From the NCBI RefSeq assembly GCF_018100785.1, contig NZ_JAGJEC010000002.1, forward strand, positions 1,240,001-1,304,000: 64,000 nucleotides of DNA. The letters are read 5' to 3'. Numbering within the stretch: position 1 is the first letter of the stretch; every line of letters begins with the position of its first letter. The stretch is from Maribacter sp. MMG018. Lineage in GTDB: Bacteria > Bacteroidota > Bacteroidia > Flavobacteriales > Flavobacteriaceae. Below the pieces are notes generated by a model that was not told the origin of the DNA, searched no databases, and saw only the letters and a list, made by a program, of their open reading frames with translations. Of the stretch, positions 1 to 8,180 are shown piece after piece. The position numbers were made by a program, and so were the translations under genes.

Positions 1-578
1 TTGAGATAACCCTATCTAACCTAAAAGCGTCTGGAGAAATAGATGAGGAAGATTTTATGGGCAGGGCCGAACTTTTATGCTCCCTTGGGCACTCTGTAAT
101 GATTTCAAAATTTCAAGAGTATTACCGATTGGTAGAGTACTTTAACAACTATACAAAAAACAGGATCGGCCTTACTATGGGGGTCAATAATTTGGTGGAT
201 ATTTTTGACGAAAAATACTATCGCCATCTAAGCGGTGGTATTCTCGAAGCCTTTGGTAAACTCTTTTTCAAAGACCTTCAGGTATATCTTTACCCAATGA
301 AGAACCCTGATACAGGGCAGATCATGACCAGTAACAACATAAAGGTACACCCAAGAATGAAAGAGCTTTACAAGTTCTTTAAGTACAATGGCAAAGTAAT
401 GGACATTATAGATTACGAGCCAGAGATCATGCATATTTTCTCTAGGGATGTATTAAAGAAAATTATGAACGGTGAAGATGGTTGGGAAGAAATGCTACCT
501 GAAGGTATTGCAGAGATCATAAAAGAAAAGAAGCTGTTCACTAAAAAGGAACTGGCACCAAAAGAAGAAGATAAATAA
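1..578 (+). CDS. C-terminal part of a conserved protein of unestablished function (5' end outside window)
   Basis: The reading frame is open from base 3 and stops at 578, so only about the last 191 residues are present. The visible part reads ITLSNLKASGEIDEEDF, then LLCSLGHSVMISKFQEYYRL, and ends with a charged Lys/Glu tail. From memory it resembles the C-terminal part of a roughly 480-500-residue conserved protein that databases label inconsistently, sometimes as a nicotinate-nucleotide adenylyltransferase; I see no nucleotidyltransferase motif in this part and assign no function. No signal peptide or membrane segment is visible in the fragment. A bidirectional hairpin terminator follows immediately and separates it from the convergent bcp gene. 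The ATG at 57 is internal, since the frame is continuous through it. Confidence 0.6.
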   Translation, partial: EITLSNLKASGEIDEEDFMGRAELLCSLGHSVMISKFQEYYRLVEYFNNYTKNRIGLTMGVNNLVDIFDEKYYRHLSGGILEAFGKLFFKDLQVYLYPMKNPDTGQIMTSNNIKVHPRMKELYKFFKYNGKVMDIIDYEPEIMHIFSRDVLKKIMNGEDGWEEMLPEGIAEIIKEKKLFTKKELAPKEEDK

Positions 579-580
579 AA

Positions 581-604
581 AAAAGCCCCTGACAGGGGCT
601 TTTT
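581..604. terminator. Bidirectional intrinsic terminator
   Basis: A hairpin with arms AAAAGCCCCT and AGGGGCTTTT around a three-base loop is flanked by A and T runs. It sits between the convergent upstream partial gene and bcp and can serve both. Confidence 0.85.
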
Positions 605-605
605 T

Positions 606-1061
606 TTATTCTGCCAATAATTGGGCAGCGTGATCTTTTGTCTTGACCTTATCTATTACCTTGGTCACTACCCCTTCTCCATTTACCACAAAGGTTTTTC
701 TATGAATTCCGTCATACTCCCTACCCATGAACTTTTTTGGGCCCCATACGCCAAACGTATTTATTACCGTATGATCTTCATCGGCCAATAACGGGAACGG
801 AAATTTATATTTGTTTTTAAAGTTCTGTTGTCTTTTTTCAGAATCGGCACTAACCCCCAACAGCTCGTATCCTTTATCCTGCAGCTCTTTATAATTGTCG
901 CGTAAATTGCACGCCTCGGCCGTACAACCTGGGGTACTTGCCTTCGGATAGAAAAAAACAATTAAATTTTTACCGGAATAATCCGATAAATTAATAGTAT
1001 TGCCATCTTGATCTTTGGCTGAAAATGAAGGTACCTTGTCCCCTACCTTTAATGTATTCAT
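606..1061 (-). CDS. bcp: Bcp/PrxQ-type thioredoxin-dependent peroxiredoxin
   Basis: A 151-residue cytoplasmic thiol peroxidase that reduces H2O2 and organic hydroperoxides with electrons from thioredoxin. The AhpC/TSA fold is recognisable. The peroxidatic cysteine lies in TPGCTAEAC at Cys46, with a second cysteine five residues later at Cys51, the spacing of the atypical 2-Cys BCP subgroup. The frame extends upstream to 1109, but the start at MNTLKVGDKVPSF fits the family's N-terminus and leaves 51 bases to the divergent nth gene. Peroxide defence beside a base-excision glycosylase, two sigma factors and uvrA makes a plausible oxidative-damage neighbourhood. Family assignment is firm. Confidence 0.95.
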   Translation of the reverse strand: MNTLKVGDKVPSFSAKDQDGNTINLSDYSGKNLIVFFYPKASTPGCTAEACNLRDNYKELQDKGYELLGVSADSEKRQQNFKNKYKFPFPLLADEDHTVINTFGVWGPKKFMGREYDGIHRKTFVVNGEGVVTKVIDKVKTKDHAAQLLAE

Positions 1062-1112
1062 AGTCAATTTCTTTAAAGTCGTTAACTTATAGACCGTAAA
1101 ATTAAACAATAT

Positions 1113-1775
1113 ATGACGAAGGCAGAAAAAGTGTCATTTGTAATTTCAACGCTACAGGAGCTTTACCCCGAAATACCGGTGCCCTTAGACCATAAAGACC
1201 CCTATACCCTATTGGTGGCCGTTCTTTTGTCCGCCCAAAGTACCGATGTTCGCGTAAACAAGATAACACCGTTACTTTTTGAAAAAGCGGACAATCCTTT
1301 TGATATGGTAAAATTGACCGTTGAAGAAATTAGGGAAATTATAAAGCCCGTGGGCTTGTCTCCCATGAAATCGAAAGGTATATACGGACTCTCTAAAATT
1401 CTTATCGAAAAATATAATGGCGAAGTACCCAAAGACATCGAACTTTTAGAAGAATTACCGGCAGTAGGCCACAAAACTGCAAGTGTGGTCGTTTCACAAG
1501 CCTTCGGAATACCTGCTTTTCCGGTAGATACGCATATTCATAGACTGTTATATAGATGGGGATTTAGCAATGGCAAAAACGTGGTACAGACAGAAAAGGA
1601 TGCAAAAAGACTTTTTCCAAAAGAACTATGGAACAACTTACACCTACAGATTATATGGTACGGTCGTGAATATTCGCCAGCGAGGGGCTGGGATCTTGAA
1701 AAAGACATCATTACCAAAACTATAGGTAGAAAAACGGTACTGAAAGAATATTATAACAAAAAAAAGACCCGCTAA
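1113..1775 (+). CDS. nth: Endonuclease III-like DNA glycosylase/AP lyase without Fe-S cluster
   Basis: A 220-residue base-excision repair enzyme expected to remove oxidised pyrimidines and cleave abasic sites. The helix-hairpin-helix LEELPAVGHKTASVVV carries the catalytic Lys in GHKTA, and the catalytic Asp follows in PVDTHIHR, as in E. coli Nth. The C-terminal four-cysteine loop (C-X6-C-X2-C-X5-C) that binds [4Fe-4S] in most homologues is absent. The region reads IIWYGREYSPARGWDLEKD and the whole protein contains no cysteine. Length is close to normal, so the cluster loop is replaced rather than truncated. It is divergent from bcp and ends in a hairpin terminator shared with the small gene on the other strand. 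Confidence 0.95.
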   Translation: MTKAEKVSFVISTLQELYPEIPVPLDHKDPYTLLVAVLLSAQSTDVRVNKITPLLFEKADNPFDMVKLTVEEIREIIKPVGLSPMKSKGIYGLSKILIEKYNGEVPKDIELLEELPAVGHKTASVVVSQAFGIPAFPVDTHIHRLLYRWGFSNGKNVVQTEKDAKRLFPKELWNNLHLQIIWYGREYSPARGWDLEKDIITKTIGRKTVLKEYYNKKKTR

Positions 1776-1788
1776 TGCGGGTCTTTTT
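1761..1788. terminator. Bidirectional terminator between nth and the 47-residue ORF
   Basis: Arms AAAAAGACCCGC and GCGGGTCTTTTT surround a TAAT loop, with T runs in both directions. The minus-strand arm begins at the stop codon of the small protein gene, so one hairpin ends both transcripts. Confidence 0.85.
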
Positions 1789-1931
1789 TAGTTTAAAAAG
1801 GTTTCGAACCTTAATTCTTTATATTCAATTTCATAAAGTGCTTGCGAATAACTTAACAAAAAGTTTATTGTCTTTGGACATACTTTGCTAAATTCTGCCT
1901 TTTCCCGATAATTAGTGTAAATTTTTTCCAT
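1788..1931 (-). CDS. 47-residue small protein downstream of ECF sigma factor (copy 1)
   Basis: A 47-codon ATG-to-TAA frame on the same strand as, and 69 bases downstream of, the sigma-factor gene at 2001-2597. It begins MEKIYTNYREKAEF and ends RFETFLN. It is paralogous to the small frame at 2931-3074, which has exactly the same length and the same place behind the second sigma factor. Shared positions are MEKIYT at the start, a central P-x-T-I-x-F-L-L-x-Y-S core and a terminal Leu-Asn. No signal peptide, membrane segment or known domain is seen. Conservation at protein level despite sequence divergence argues that it is translated. Function is unknown; a cognate regulator of the sigma factor is only a guess. 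Confidence 0.7.
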   Translation of the reverse strand: MEKIYTNYREKAEFSKVCPKTINFLLSYSQALYEIEYKELRFETFLN

Positions 1932-2000
1932 ATTTCCATTGTTGTTACATTAAATTAACGCAACTACATCAGAAATATTGTTTTAACCGTATACGGTCTA

Positions 2001-2597
2001 CTAATTTGTAAGCACTATGTTGTTTTTTTCAATAATCTTTCTAAGGTTGATCAAAGCATATCTCATTCGCCCAAGAGCCGTGTTTATACTTACTCCCGTG
2101 TTTTCTGAAATCTCTTTGAAGCTCATATCCTTGTAGATACGCATAATCAAAACTTCTTTTTGATCATCTGGAAGTTCTTCTACCAACTCTCTTAAATCTG
2201 TATCTATTTGATCTTTTATCAATTGTTTTTCGGCATTCAACTTATCATCGCCGATCACGGAAAAAATGTTAAAGTCATCGCTGCCCTCGAACATTGGCAT
2301 TCTTTTGTTCTTTCTAAAGTGGTCAATAATCAAGTTGTGAGAAATCCTCATTACCCATGGCAAGAACTTTCCCTCTTCACTATAGCTACCTCTTTTCAAG
2401 GTTTTAATTACCTTGATAAAAGTATCTTGAAAAATATCTTCCGTTACATCCCTGTCCAATACTTTAGAGTAAATAAAACTCGTAATACGTTGATTGTGTC
2501 TATTGATAAGGATTTCCAAGGCTTTTTCATCGCCACTGATATAATCTCTTACTAGTTCTGAATCTTCTATTTGTAATTCCATATTAGTTGTTTTCAT
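2001..2597 (-). CDS. ECF-type RNA polymerase sigma factor (copy 1)
   Basis: A 198-residue sigma-70-family factor of the extracytoplasmic-function class. Region 2 is visible as FIYSKVLDRDVTEDIFQDTF through PWVMRISHNLIIDHFRK (about residues 40-95). Region 4 is an HTH in VLIMRIYKDMSFKEISENTG followed by SINTALGRMRYAL (about 150-190). It is closely similar over its whole length to the factor at 3154-3735 (roughly three quarters identical by eye), indicating tandem duplication. No gene for a membrane anti-sigma factor or FecR adjoins it; instead a 47-residue protein gene follows on the same strand. An ATG at codon 6 is an alternative start. Confidence 0.93.
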   Translation of the reverse strand: MKTTNMELQIEDSELVRDYISGDEKALEILINRHNQRITSFIYSKVLDRDVTEDIFQDTFIKVIKTLKRGSYSEEGKFLPWVMRISHNLIIDHFRKNKRMPMFEGSDDFNIFSVIGDDKLNAEKQLIKDQIDTDLRELVEELPDDQKEVLIMRIYKDMSFKEISENTGVSINTALGRMRYALINLRKIIEKNNIVLTN

Positions 2598-2930
2598 TTA
2601 GGTGACTGGTTGGGGAATCCTGTGTGTTAATAATTGTGTTTAGTTATTTAATTCTGAGATAAAACTATATAAAACCCCTCCTGTAGGAAAAAGTATGTTG
2701 TCAAACTAGCTTTTTATGATGTGAAACAACGAAAACCTATTTCTCAGTACAATAAATAAGGGCTTTACTAGTTATTGGCGAAGAATACCAATATACTTAT
2801 AATAAGGTATATACAATATTATTAAGGTAAACCCTCCTTATTATATACATATATCCTTATATATCATACATATAAAGAAAAACCCCCAAGGAAGGTTCCT
2901 TGGGGGTTTTTATATGATAGATTGTTTTTT
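2598..2930. other. Intergenic region between the two sigma modules
   Basis: About 330 bases hold the leader and promoter of sigma copy 1 and the terminator of the upstream module at 2877-2911. The stretch 2775-2875 is very A+T-rich with repeated TATA-like runs. I find no convincing coding frame and no exact TAnnTTTG element here. Confidence 0.5.
2877..2911 (-). terminator. Intrinsic terminator of sigma module 2
   Basis: A long perfect stem, AAAAACCCCCAAGGAA against its complement with a very short loop, is flanked by A and T runs. It lies 20 bases beyond the stop of the 47-residue ORF copy 2. Confidence 0.85.
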
Positions 2931-3074
2931 CTAATTCAGATTACTCTCATATTTGATTCCATCTGCTTCCATCACTTGTAACGACTTAGAGTAATCCAGT
3001 AAAAACTTAATGGTCTCCGGTTTTGCCGATACTAATTTGTGTTTGTTCTTTTTGGTCGTGTAAATTTTTTCCAT
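2931..3074 (-). CDS. 47-residue small protein downstream of ECF sigma factor (copy 2)
   Basis: A 47-codon frame starting MEKIYTTKKNKHKLV and ending KYESNLN, 79 bases downstream of the sigma gene at 3154-3735 and on the same strand. Length is identical to copy 1 at 1788-1931, and the MEKIYT start, the P-x-T-I-x-F-L-L-x-Y-S core and the Leu-Asn end are shared, while the middle has diverged to a Lys-rich sequence. It is followed at once by a strong hairpin terminator, so sigma factor and small protein form a two-gene unit. No known domain, membrane segment or export signal is visible. Role unknown. Confidence 0.7.
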   Translation of the reverse strand: MEKIYTTKKNKHKLVSAKPETIKFLLDYSKSLQVMEADGIKYESNLN

Positions 3075-3153
3075 ATTCCTCTTCCGTTTTTCTTGGTTCA
3101 ATATTACAACGCTAGAGGAATAAATATAGTAAAACTCTTCGACCTGTGACCAA

Positions 3154-3735
3154 TTAATCGGTTAAAACTATACTATTTGCTTCAACCAGCTTTCTAAGGT
3201 TGATAAGTGCATAACGCATTCTACCCAAAGCAGTATTGATACTTACTCCCGTATTTTCCGATATTTCCTTAAAACTCATATCCTTGTACAAACGCATTTC
3301 CAACACCTCTTGTTGGTCTTCGGGCAACTTTTTTATCAGTTTGGTCAAATCTGTTTCGATTTGTTCCTTAATTATCCGTTTTTCTACATTAAGCCGTTCA
3401 TCTCCCATTAAAGAGAATACACTAAAGACATCGGACCCTTCGAACATGGGCATTCTGTTACTTTTTCTAAAGTGATCTATAATAAGGTTATGTGCAATAC
3501 GCATTACCCAAGGCAGAAATTTACCCTCTTCATTATAAGCACCTCTTTTTAAGGTTCTTATAACTTTCATGAAAGTGTCCTGAAAAATATCTTCGGTCAG
3601 TTCACGGTCTCCTACTTTAGAATAGATAAAACCTGTTAAACGCGCATTGTGTCTATTGATAAGAACCTCAATGGCCTTCTCATTACCGTTAATATAATCC
3701 TGAACTAATTGGGAATCTTTAGTAGCCTGTTTCAT
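3154..3735 (-). CDS. ECF-type RNA polymerase sigma factor (copy 2)
   Basis: A 193-residue ECF sigma factor with region 2 (TEDIFQDTFMKVIRTLKRG, then PWVMRIAHNLIIDHFRK) and a region 4 HTH (MSFKEISENTGVSINTALGR). It is the paralogue of copy 1; region 4 and the -10-recognising region 2 helix are nearly identical, suggesting overlapping promoter specificity. Differences cluster at the N-terminus and in the 2-4 linker. It lies divergent from uvrA across a 244-base intergenic region. No anti-sigma gene is adjacent. Confidence 0.93.
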   Translation of the reverse strand: MKQATKDSQLVQDYINGNEKAIEVLINRHNARLTGFIYSKVGDRELTEDIFQDTFMKVIRTLKRGAYNEEGKFLPWVMRIAHNLIIDHFRKSNRMPMFEGSDVFSVFSLMGDERLNVEKRIIKEQIETDLTKLIKKLPEDQQEVLEMRLYKDMSFKEISENTGVSINTALGRMRYALINLRKLVEANSIVLTD

Positions 3736-3954
3736 AACTTTACTTTTTGGGGTTAAAACCCACTCCCTACATCAATGTGACTAGGGTTAATTTGGGTCTT
3801 ATTCTAACTTAAAAAGTAATTTTGCGTTATAGGCTAAACGTATTTTATTGAGAACCAAAGATAAAAAAAAATAAATACTCTAAAAATTATGTGAAAAAAC
3901 ACCTTCCTATTTTTAGATTACCGCTATTTAATCGCCTAGAAAAGTACCATATCG

Positions 3955-3962
3955 TATCTTTG
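3955..3962 (+). promoter_or_regulatory. uvrA promoter -7 element
   Basis: TATCTTTG matches the Bacteroidota TAnnTTTG consensus exactly and ends 17 bases before the uvrA ATG. No clear TTG is seen at the -33 position, so the upstream half is weak or activator-dependent. Confidence 0.6.
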
Positions 3963-3979
3963 CGAATTTAGAAATTGCT

Positions 3980-6757
3980 ATGCCCGTTATATCCCAAGTA
4001 AACCCCAAGAAGAACATCATTATTAAAGGTGCAAAACTTCATAACCTTAAAAATATAGATGTTGTAATCCCCAGAAACAAATTGGTAGTCATAACCGGAC
4101 TCTCGGGATCCGGTAAATCTAGTTTGGCGTTCGATACCCTCTACGCAGAAGGGCAACGACGATATGTTGAAAGTCTTTCTTCGTATGCAAGACAGTTCTT
4201 GGGCAAATTGGACAAACCCAAGGTAGATTACATAAAAGGTATAGCCCCGGCCATTGCCATTGAACAAAAAGTAAATTCTACCAACCCAAGATCAACGGTG
4301 GGTACCACAACAGAGATCTATGACTACATTAAACTGCTATACGCACGTATCGGCAAAACCTTCTCCCCAATATCTGGTGAAGAGGTCAAAAAAAATACGG
4401 TTTCGGATGTCATTAACTATGTAAAGTCTTTTGAAGAGAATACCAAGCTTCTTTTACTGGCCCCTATTCAAATCAAGGAAGACCGCGATTCTATAAAATC
4501 GCTGGAGCTATTTTCAAAGCAAGGTTACGCCCGTATAAAATATCAAGGAAAAGTACTCAGAATAGATCAAGCGCCCGAAGATATAGGCAAAGAATTTGAT
4601 CTTGTCGTAGATAGGATCATCACCAAAGATGACGAGGATTTTTACAATAGATTGGCAAATGCCGTAGATTCGGCCTTTTTTGAGGGAAAGGGACAATGTG
4701 TTATTGAAACCCTGAACGATTCGAAACAGCGTGTATTCAGCAATAAGTTTGAACTTGACGGAATGCAGTTTTTAGAACCGAACGTTCATTTGTTCAGTTT
4801 TAACAACCCGTACGGTGCCTGTCCAAAATGTGAGGGTTATGGTGATGTAATCGGAATAGACGAAGATTTGGTAGTACCCAACACGGCGCTATCGGTTTAT
4901 GAAAATGCCATTTTCCCATGGCGGGGCGAAAGTATGAGCTGGTACAGGGATCAATTGGTAAACAATTCCTATAAATTCGATTTCCCCATCCACAAGCCTT
5001 GGTTTGAGCTGAGCGACGAACAACGTAAGTTGGTTTGGGACGGTAACGAGCACTTTATAGGGTTGCACAAATTCTTTGAAACCTTAGAAGAGAAAAGTTA
5101 CAAAATACAGAACAGGGTAATGCTCTCCCGTTACAGGGGCAAGACAAAATGTAGCCTTTGCAACGGAAAACGATTGCGCAAAGAAGCGGATTATGTAAAA
5201 GTTGGAGGTACATCTATCTCAGAACTGGTAGAACTTTCGATAGAAAGGTTAATAGCGTTTTTCGGACAACTTGAATTAAGTGACCACGATTTAAAAATTG
5301 CGGATAGGTTACTTAAAGAAATCAATACCCGACTCGGGTTTTTAGATAAGGTAGGTCTTAACTACCTTACCTTGAACAGAAAATCGAATACGTTATCGGG
5401 TGGTGAAAGTCAGCGAATAAATCTAGCCACGTCTTTGGGCAGCAGCCTGGTAGGTTCTATGTATATTCTAGACGAACCAAGTATTGGCCTACACCCAAAA
5501 GACACCGAGAACCTAATCGAAGTATTGCTTTCTCTGCGCAATTTGGGAAATACCGTAATTGTAGTGGAACATGACGAGGATATCATGAAAGCTGCAGATC
5601 AAGTTATAGACATAGGACCGGAAGCCGGTACCCACGGTGGAGAAGTAGTGGCGCAAGGCACTTTAGAAGAGGTGTTAAAATCTACCTCCCTAACGGCCAG
5701 CTACCTGAACGGCAGTATGGAAATTTCAATTCCGAAAGAGAGACGTACCTCTAAAAATTATATTGAAATTATAGGATGTAGGGCCCATAATCTCAGAAAT
5801 ATCAATGTTACCTTTCCTTTAGATATGCTTACCGTGGTTACGGGAGTTTCCGGAAGCGGCAAGAGTACCTTGGTAAAAAAATTGTTATACCCCATTATCT
5901 TAAAAGAAGTTGGGGGCTATGGAGAAAAGGCCGGACAGTTTACCTCGGTATCAGGTAAATACAAGCATATTAAACATGTAGAATTCGTAGACCAGAACCC
6001 TATCGGGCGCTCTTCTCGTTCTAACCCAGTAACCTATATAAAGGCCTACGATGATATACGTAACCTTTTTGCAAACCAGAAATTAAGTAAAATACGGAAT
6101 TACCAGGCCAAACATTTTTCTTTTAACGTAGACGGCGGGCGATGTGAGAAATGCAAAGGAGAAGGAGAAATTACCGTAGAAATGCAGTTTATGGCCGATG
6201 TTCATTTAGAATGTGACACCTGTGGTGGAAAACGTTTTAAAAAAGATGTGCTGGAAGTTACCTTTAACGATGCCAATATTGATGATATTCTAAATATGAC
6301 CATTGACGATGCCATCGACTTTTTTGAAAAGGGCCTACAAAATAAAATCGTTTCAAAATTGAAACCATTACAAGATGTTGGTTTGGGTTATGTAACCTTG
6401 GGACAATCTTCCTCTACCCTATCTGGTGGTGAAGCGCAACGAATTAAACTGGCTTCGTTTTTGGTAAAGGGATCCACAAAAGACAAAGCTCTGTTCATTT
6501 TTGATGAACCTACCACCGGATTACACTTTCATGATATAAAAAAGTTATTGAAATCTTTTAATGCCCTTATTAAAAAAGGACATTCCATTGTAGTTATAGA
6601 GCACAATATAGAACTTATAAAATGTGCAGATTATATAATTGACCTAGGTCCGGGTGGTGGAGAAAACGGGGGACAATTATTGGCCGAGGGTACTCCAGAA
6701 GAAGTAGCGAAAAGTAAAAAATCTTTTACCGCCAAGTACCTAAAAGAGAAGATTTAA
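3980..6757 (+). CDS. uvrA: Excinuclease ABC subunit A
   Basis: A 925-residue cytoplasmic damage-recognition ATPase of nucleotide excision repair, working with UvrB and UvrC, which are not in the window. Two ABC modules are present: Walker A GLSGSGKS at about residues 40-47 and GVSGSGKS at about 622-629, with signature motifs LSGGESQRI and LSGGEAQRI. The zinc finger of the second module is intact as C722-X2-C725-X19-C745-X2-C748. The first-module cysteines (CPKCEG and CSLCNG) are also present. Length is normal for UvrA. It has its own -7 promoter element and is divergent from a sigma-factor gene. Confidence 0.97.
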   Translation: MPVISQVNPKKNIIIKGAKLHNLKNIDVVIPRNKLVVITGLSGSGKSSLAFDTLYAEGQRRYVESLSSYARQFLGKLDKPKVDYIKGIAPAIAIEQKVNSTNPRSTVGTTTEIYDYIKLLYARIGKTFSPISGEEVKKNTVSDVINYVKSFEENTKLLLLAPIQIKEDRDSIKSLELFSKQGYARIKYQGKVLRIDQAPEDIGKEFDLVVDRIITKDDEDFYNRLANAVDSAFFEGKGQCVIETLNDSKQRVFSNKFELDGMQFLEPNVHLFSFNNPYGACPKCEGYGDVIGIDEDLVVPNTALSVYENAIFPWRGESMSWYRDQLVNNSYKFDFPIHKPWFELSDEQRKLVWDGNEHFIGLHKFFETLEEKSYKIQNRVMLSRYRGKTKCSLCNGKRLRKEADYVKVGGTSISELVELSIERLIAFFGQLELSDHDLKIADRLLKEINTRLGFLDKVGLNYLTLNRKSNTLSGGESQRINLATSLGSSLVGSMYILDEPSIGLHPKDTENLIEVLLSLRNLGNTVIVVEHDEDIMKAADQVIDIGPEAGTHGGEVVAQGTLEEVLKSTSLTASYLNGSMEISIPKERRTSKNYIEIIGCRAHNLRNINVTFPLDMLTVVTGVSGSGKSTLVKKLLYPIILKEVGGYGEKAGQFTSVSGKYKHIKHVEFVDQNPIGRSSRSNPVTYIKAYDDIRNLFANQKLSKIRNYQAKHFSFNVDGGRCEKCKGEGEITVEMQFMADVHLECDTCGGKRFKKDVLEVTFNDANIDDILNMTIDDAIDFFEKGLQNKIVSKLKPLQDVGLGYVTLGQSSSTLSGGEAQRIKLASFLVKGSTKDKALFIFDEPTTGLHFHDIKKLLKSFNALIKKGHSIVVIEHNIELIKCADYIIDLGPGGGENGGQLLAEGTPEEVAKSKKSFTAKYLKEKI

Positions 6758-6906
6758 TTGAGAAACACATTTTAACCCCGTAAACAACATCAATTCAAAC
6801 AACTGATTATCAGTTAAATACAACCATTGTCTAAATTTTGGCACGCTGTTTGGTATAAGTAAAGCGAGTGTAAATATTTACGCTCAGAATTTTAAAACCT
6901 TATATC

Positions 6907-8061
6907 ATGAAAAATTTAGTACTCCTTTTTACGGCGATGATCTTGGGCACACCCAGTGTCTTTGCCACAAGTACGAACGAAGATAAGGTTGCAACCAGCA
7001 ATGCTTATAGAAACAACAACTCATTTATATTTGTTGAAAACGGAATTACCTTTTCCGTTTACCCAGATGGAGAGTTCGACTTTTATATAGAAGATTACGT
7101 TACTGGAAGTAAAAACGGAATTACATTTAATTCTGGTTATGATTATAGCCCCTATGCCCAATATGATGATTATGGTGCAGTAATACAAGTAGAGAACGTA
7201 CCTATATATTATGATTACTACGGTCGTGTAAGTCAAATTGGCGATGTTAATATCAACTATAGAAACAATAGGATACGTAGTATAGGCGGAATGTATGTCT
7301 TCTATGACAACAGGGGATTTTACAATTATCACACCGGATTCATAAATATCTATAACAGAAATTACGTGTTTCGTCCATTTCACAGATGGTTTGTTAGACC
7401 TGCGATCGGATTTAGCCTTGTGCTCAATAGACCTTACAGAAGGTATTACACACCAATTAGGTATACTTTTCATAAACCATATAGGTTCAACAAAAGAAGG
7501 GCTTATGTAAAAATTGGAAAAGAACACAGGTACAACAAAGTAAGACGTGAAAGAGCCAACATTTACAGAAACGACAAAAAAGTAGCTGTAAGAAGCAATT
7601 CTTATAGAAGTAACAGAAGCGTTGCCGCAAAAAACAAAGGGTACAGAAGCAATAGGGCAATCGCCTCTAACAATAAGACACGTACCAATAGGAGCGCCAC
7701 TGTTAAAAGATCTACCACTGTAAGACGTGGAAACAATGTTGCGACCGCTAACAAAAAAAGAACTGTGGTCACTAAAAGGAAAGTTACAAAAACACCACGT
7801 AGTACTACTGTTAAAAGAACCACTACTACTTATAAGAAACCCACAAACAAAAATACCGGGGTACGTAGTAGCCAAGGGAAAACCCAAAGATCGGTAGCAC
7901 AGACCAAAACAAAGAGAAGTATTACCAGATCCGTAAACAAAGCACCTTCTACCAAAAGGAGCACTGTTAGCAGAAGTAGTAGCTCACGATCGATAAGCAA
8001 GGCTTCTACCAATAGTAGAAAAAGTACTAGCTCTAGATCAGTGTCCGCTAGAAGAAATTAA
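6907..8061 (+). CDS. Exported protein with long Lys/Arg/Ser/Thr-rich basic tail
   Basis: A 384-residue protein with signal peptide MKNLVLLFTAMILGTPSVFA. Residues about 35-160 form a Tyr/Asn/Asp-rich domain (FIFVENGITFSVYPDGEFDF and later DVNINYRNNRIRSIGGMYVF) that looks beta-structured. From about residue 165 the protein becomes strongly basic, and the last 180 residues are low-complexity Arg/Lys/Ser/Thr repeats such as SNRSV, RTNRSAT and TKRSTVSRSSSS. Similar flavobacterial proteins are sometimes mislabelled 'sperm nuclear basic protein' because of the protamine-like tail. An exported polycation could bind nucleic acid or acidic polysaccharide (inference). It is monocistronic, with a terminator directly downstream. 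Confidence 0.8.
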   Translation: MKNLVLLFTAMILGTPSVFATSTNEDKVATSNAYRNNNSFIFVENGITFSVYPDGEFDFYIEDYVTGSKNGITFNSGYDYSPYAQYDDYGAVIQVENVPIYYDYYGRVSQIGDVNINYRNNRIRSIGGMYVFYDNRGFYNYHTGFINIYNRNYVFRPFHRWFVRPAIGFSLVLNRPYRRYYTPIRYTFHKPYRFNKRRAYVKIGKEHRYNKVRRERANIYRNDKKVAVRSNSYRSNRSVAAKNKGYRSNRAIASNNKTRTNRSATVKRSTTVRRGNNVATANKKRTVVTKRKVTKTPRSTTVKRTTTTYKKPTNKNTGVRSSQGKTQRSVAQTKTKRSITRSVNKAPSTKRSTVSRSSSSRSISKASTNSRKSTSSRSVSARRN

Positions 8062-8105
8062 TAAATAAAGTTTTTAAGATAGTTTTTAGGTTAGTTAGTT
8101 GTATG

Positions 8106-8143
8106 GCCCTGAAGTGGATAAATTCACTTCAGGGCTATTTTTT
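8106..8143 (+). terminator. Intrinsic terminator of the basic exported protein gene
   Basis: Arms GCCCTGAAGTG and CACTTCAGGGC close an eight-base loop and are followed by a T run. There is no T run on the other strand, so it acts on the plus strand only. Confidence 0.85.
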
Positions 8144-8180
8144 TATACTATTTCGGACAACCTATATATGTACCCAGCGC

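Noticed and set aside
2760..2876. A+T-rich stretch with repeated TATA-like runs considered as an origin or insertion scar
   Set aside because: No DnaA boxes, terminal inverted repeats or target-site duplications were seen; it is more simply the region upstream of the sigma gene.
1788..3735. Sigma-gene duplication considered as a mobile or phage-borne element
   Set aside because: Base composition, codon use and neighbours are like the rest of the window, and no integrase, transposase or att-like repeat is present.
7021..7887. Long open frame (about 288 codons) opposite the basic exported protein gene
   Set aside because: It is a shadow of the repetitive Lys/Arg/Ser/Thr coding sequence; its composition is implausible and the plus-strand gene has a signal peptide and terminator.
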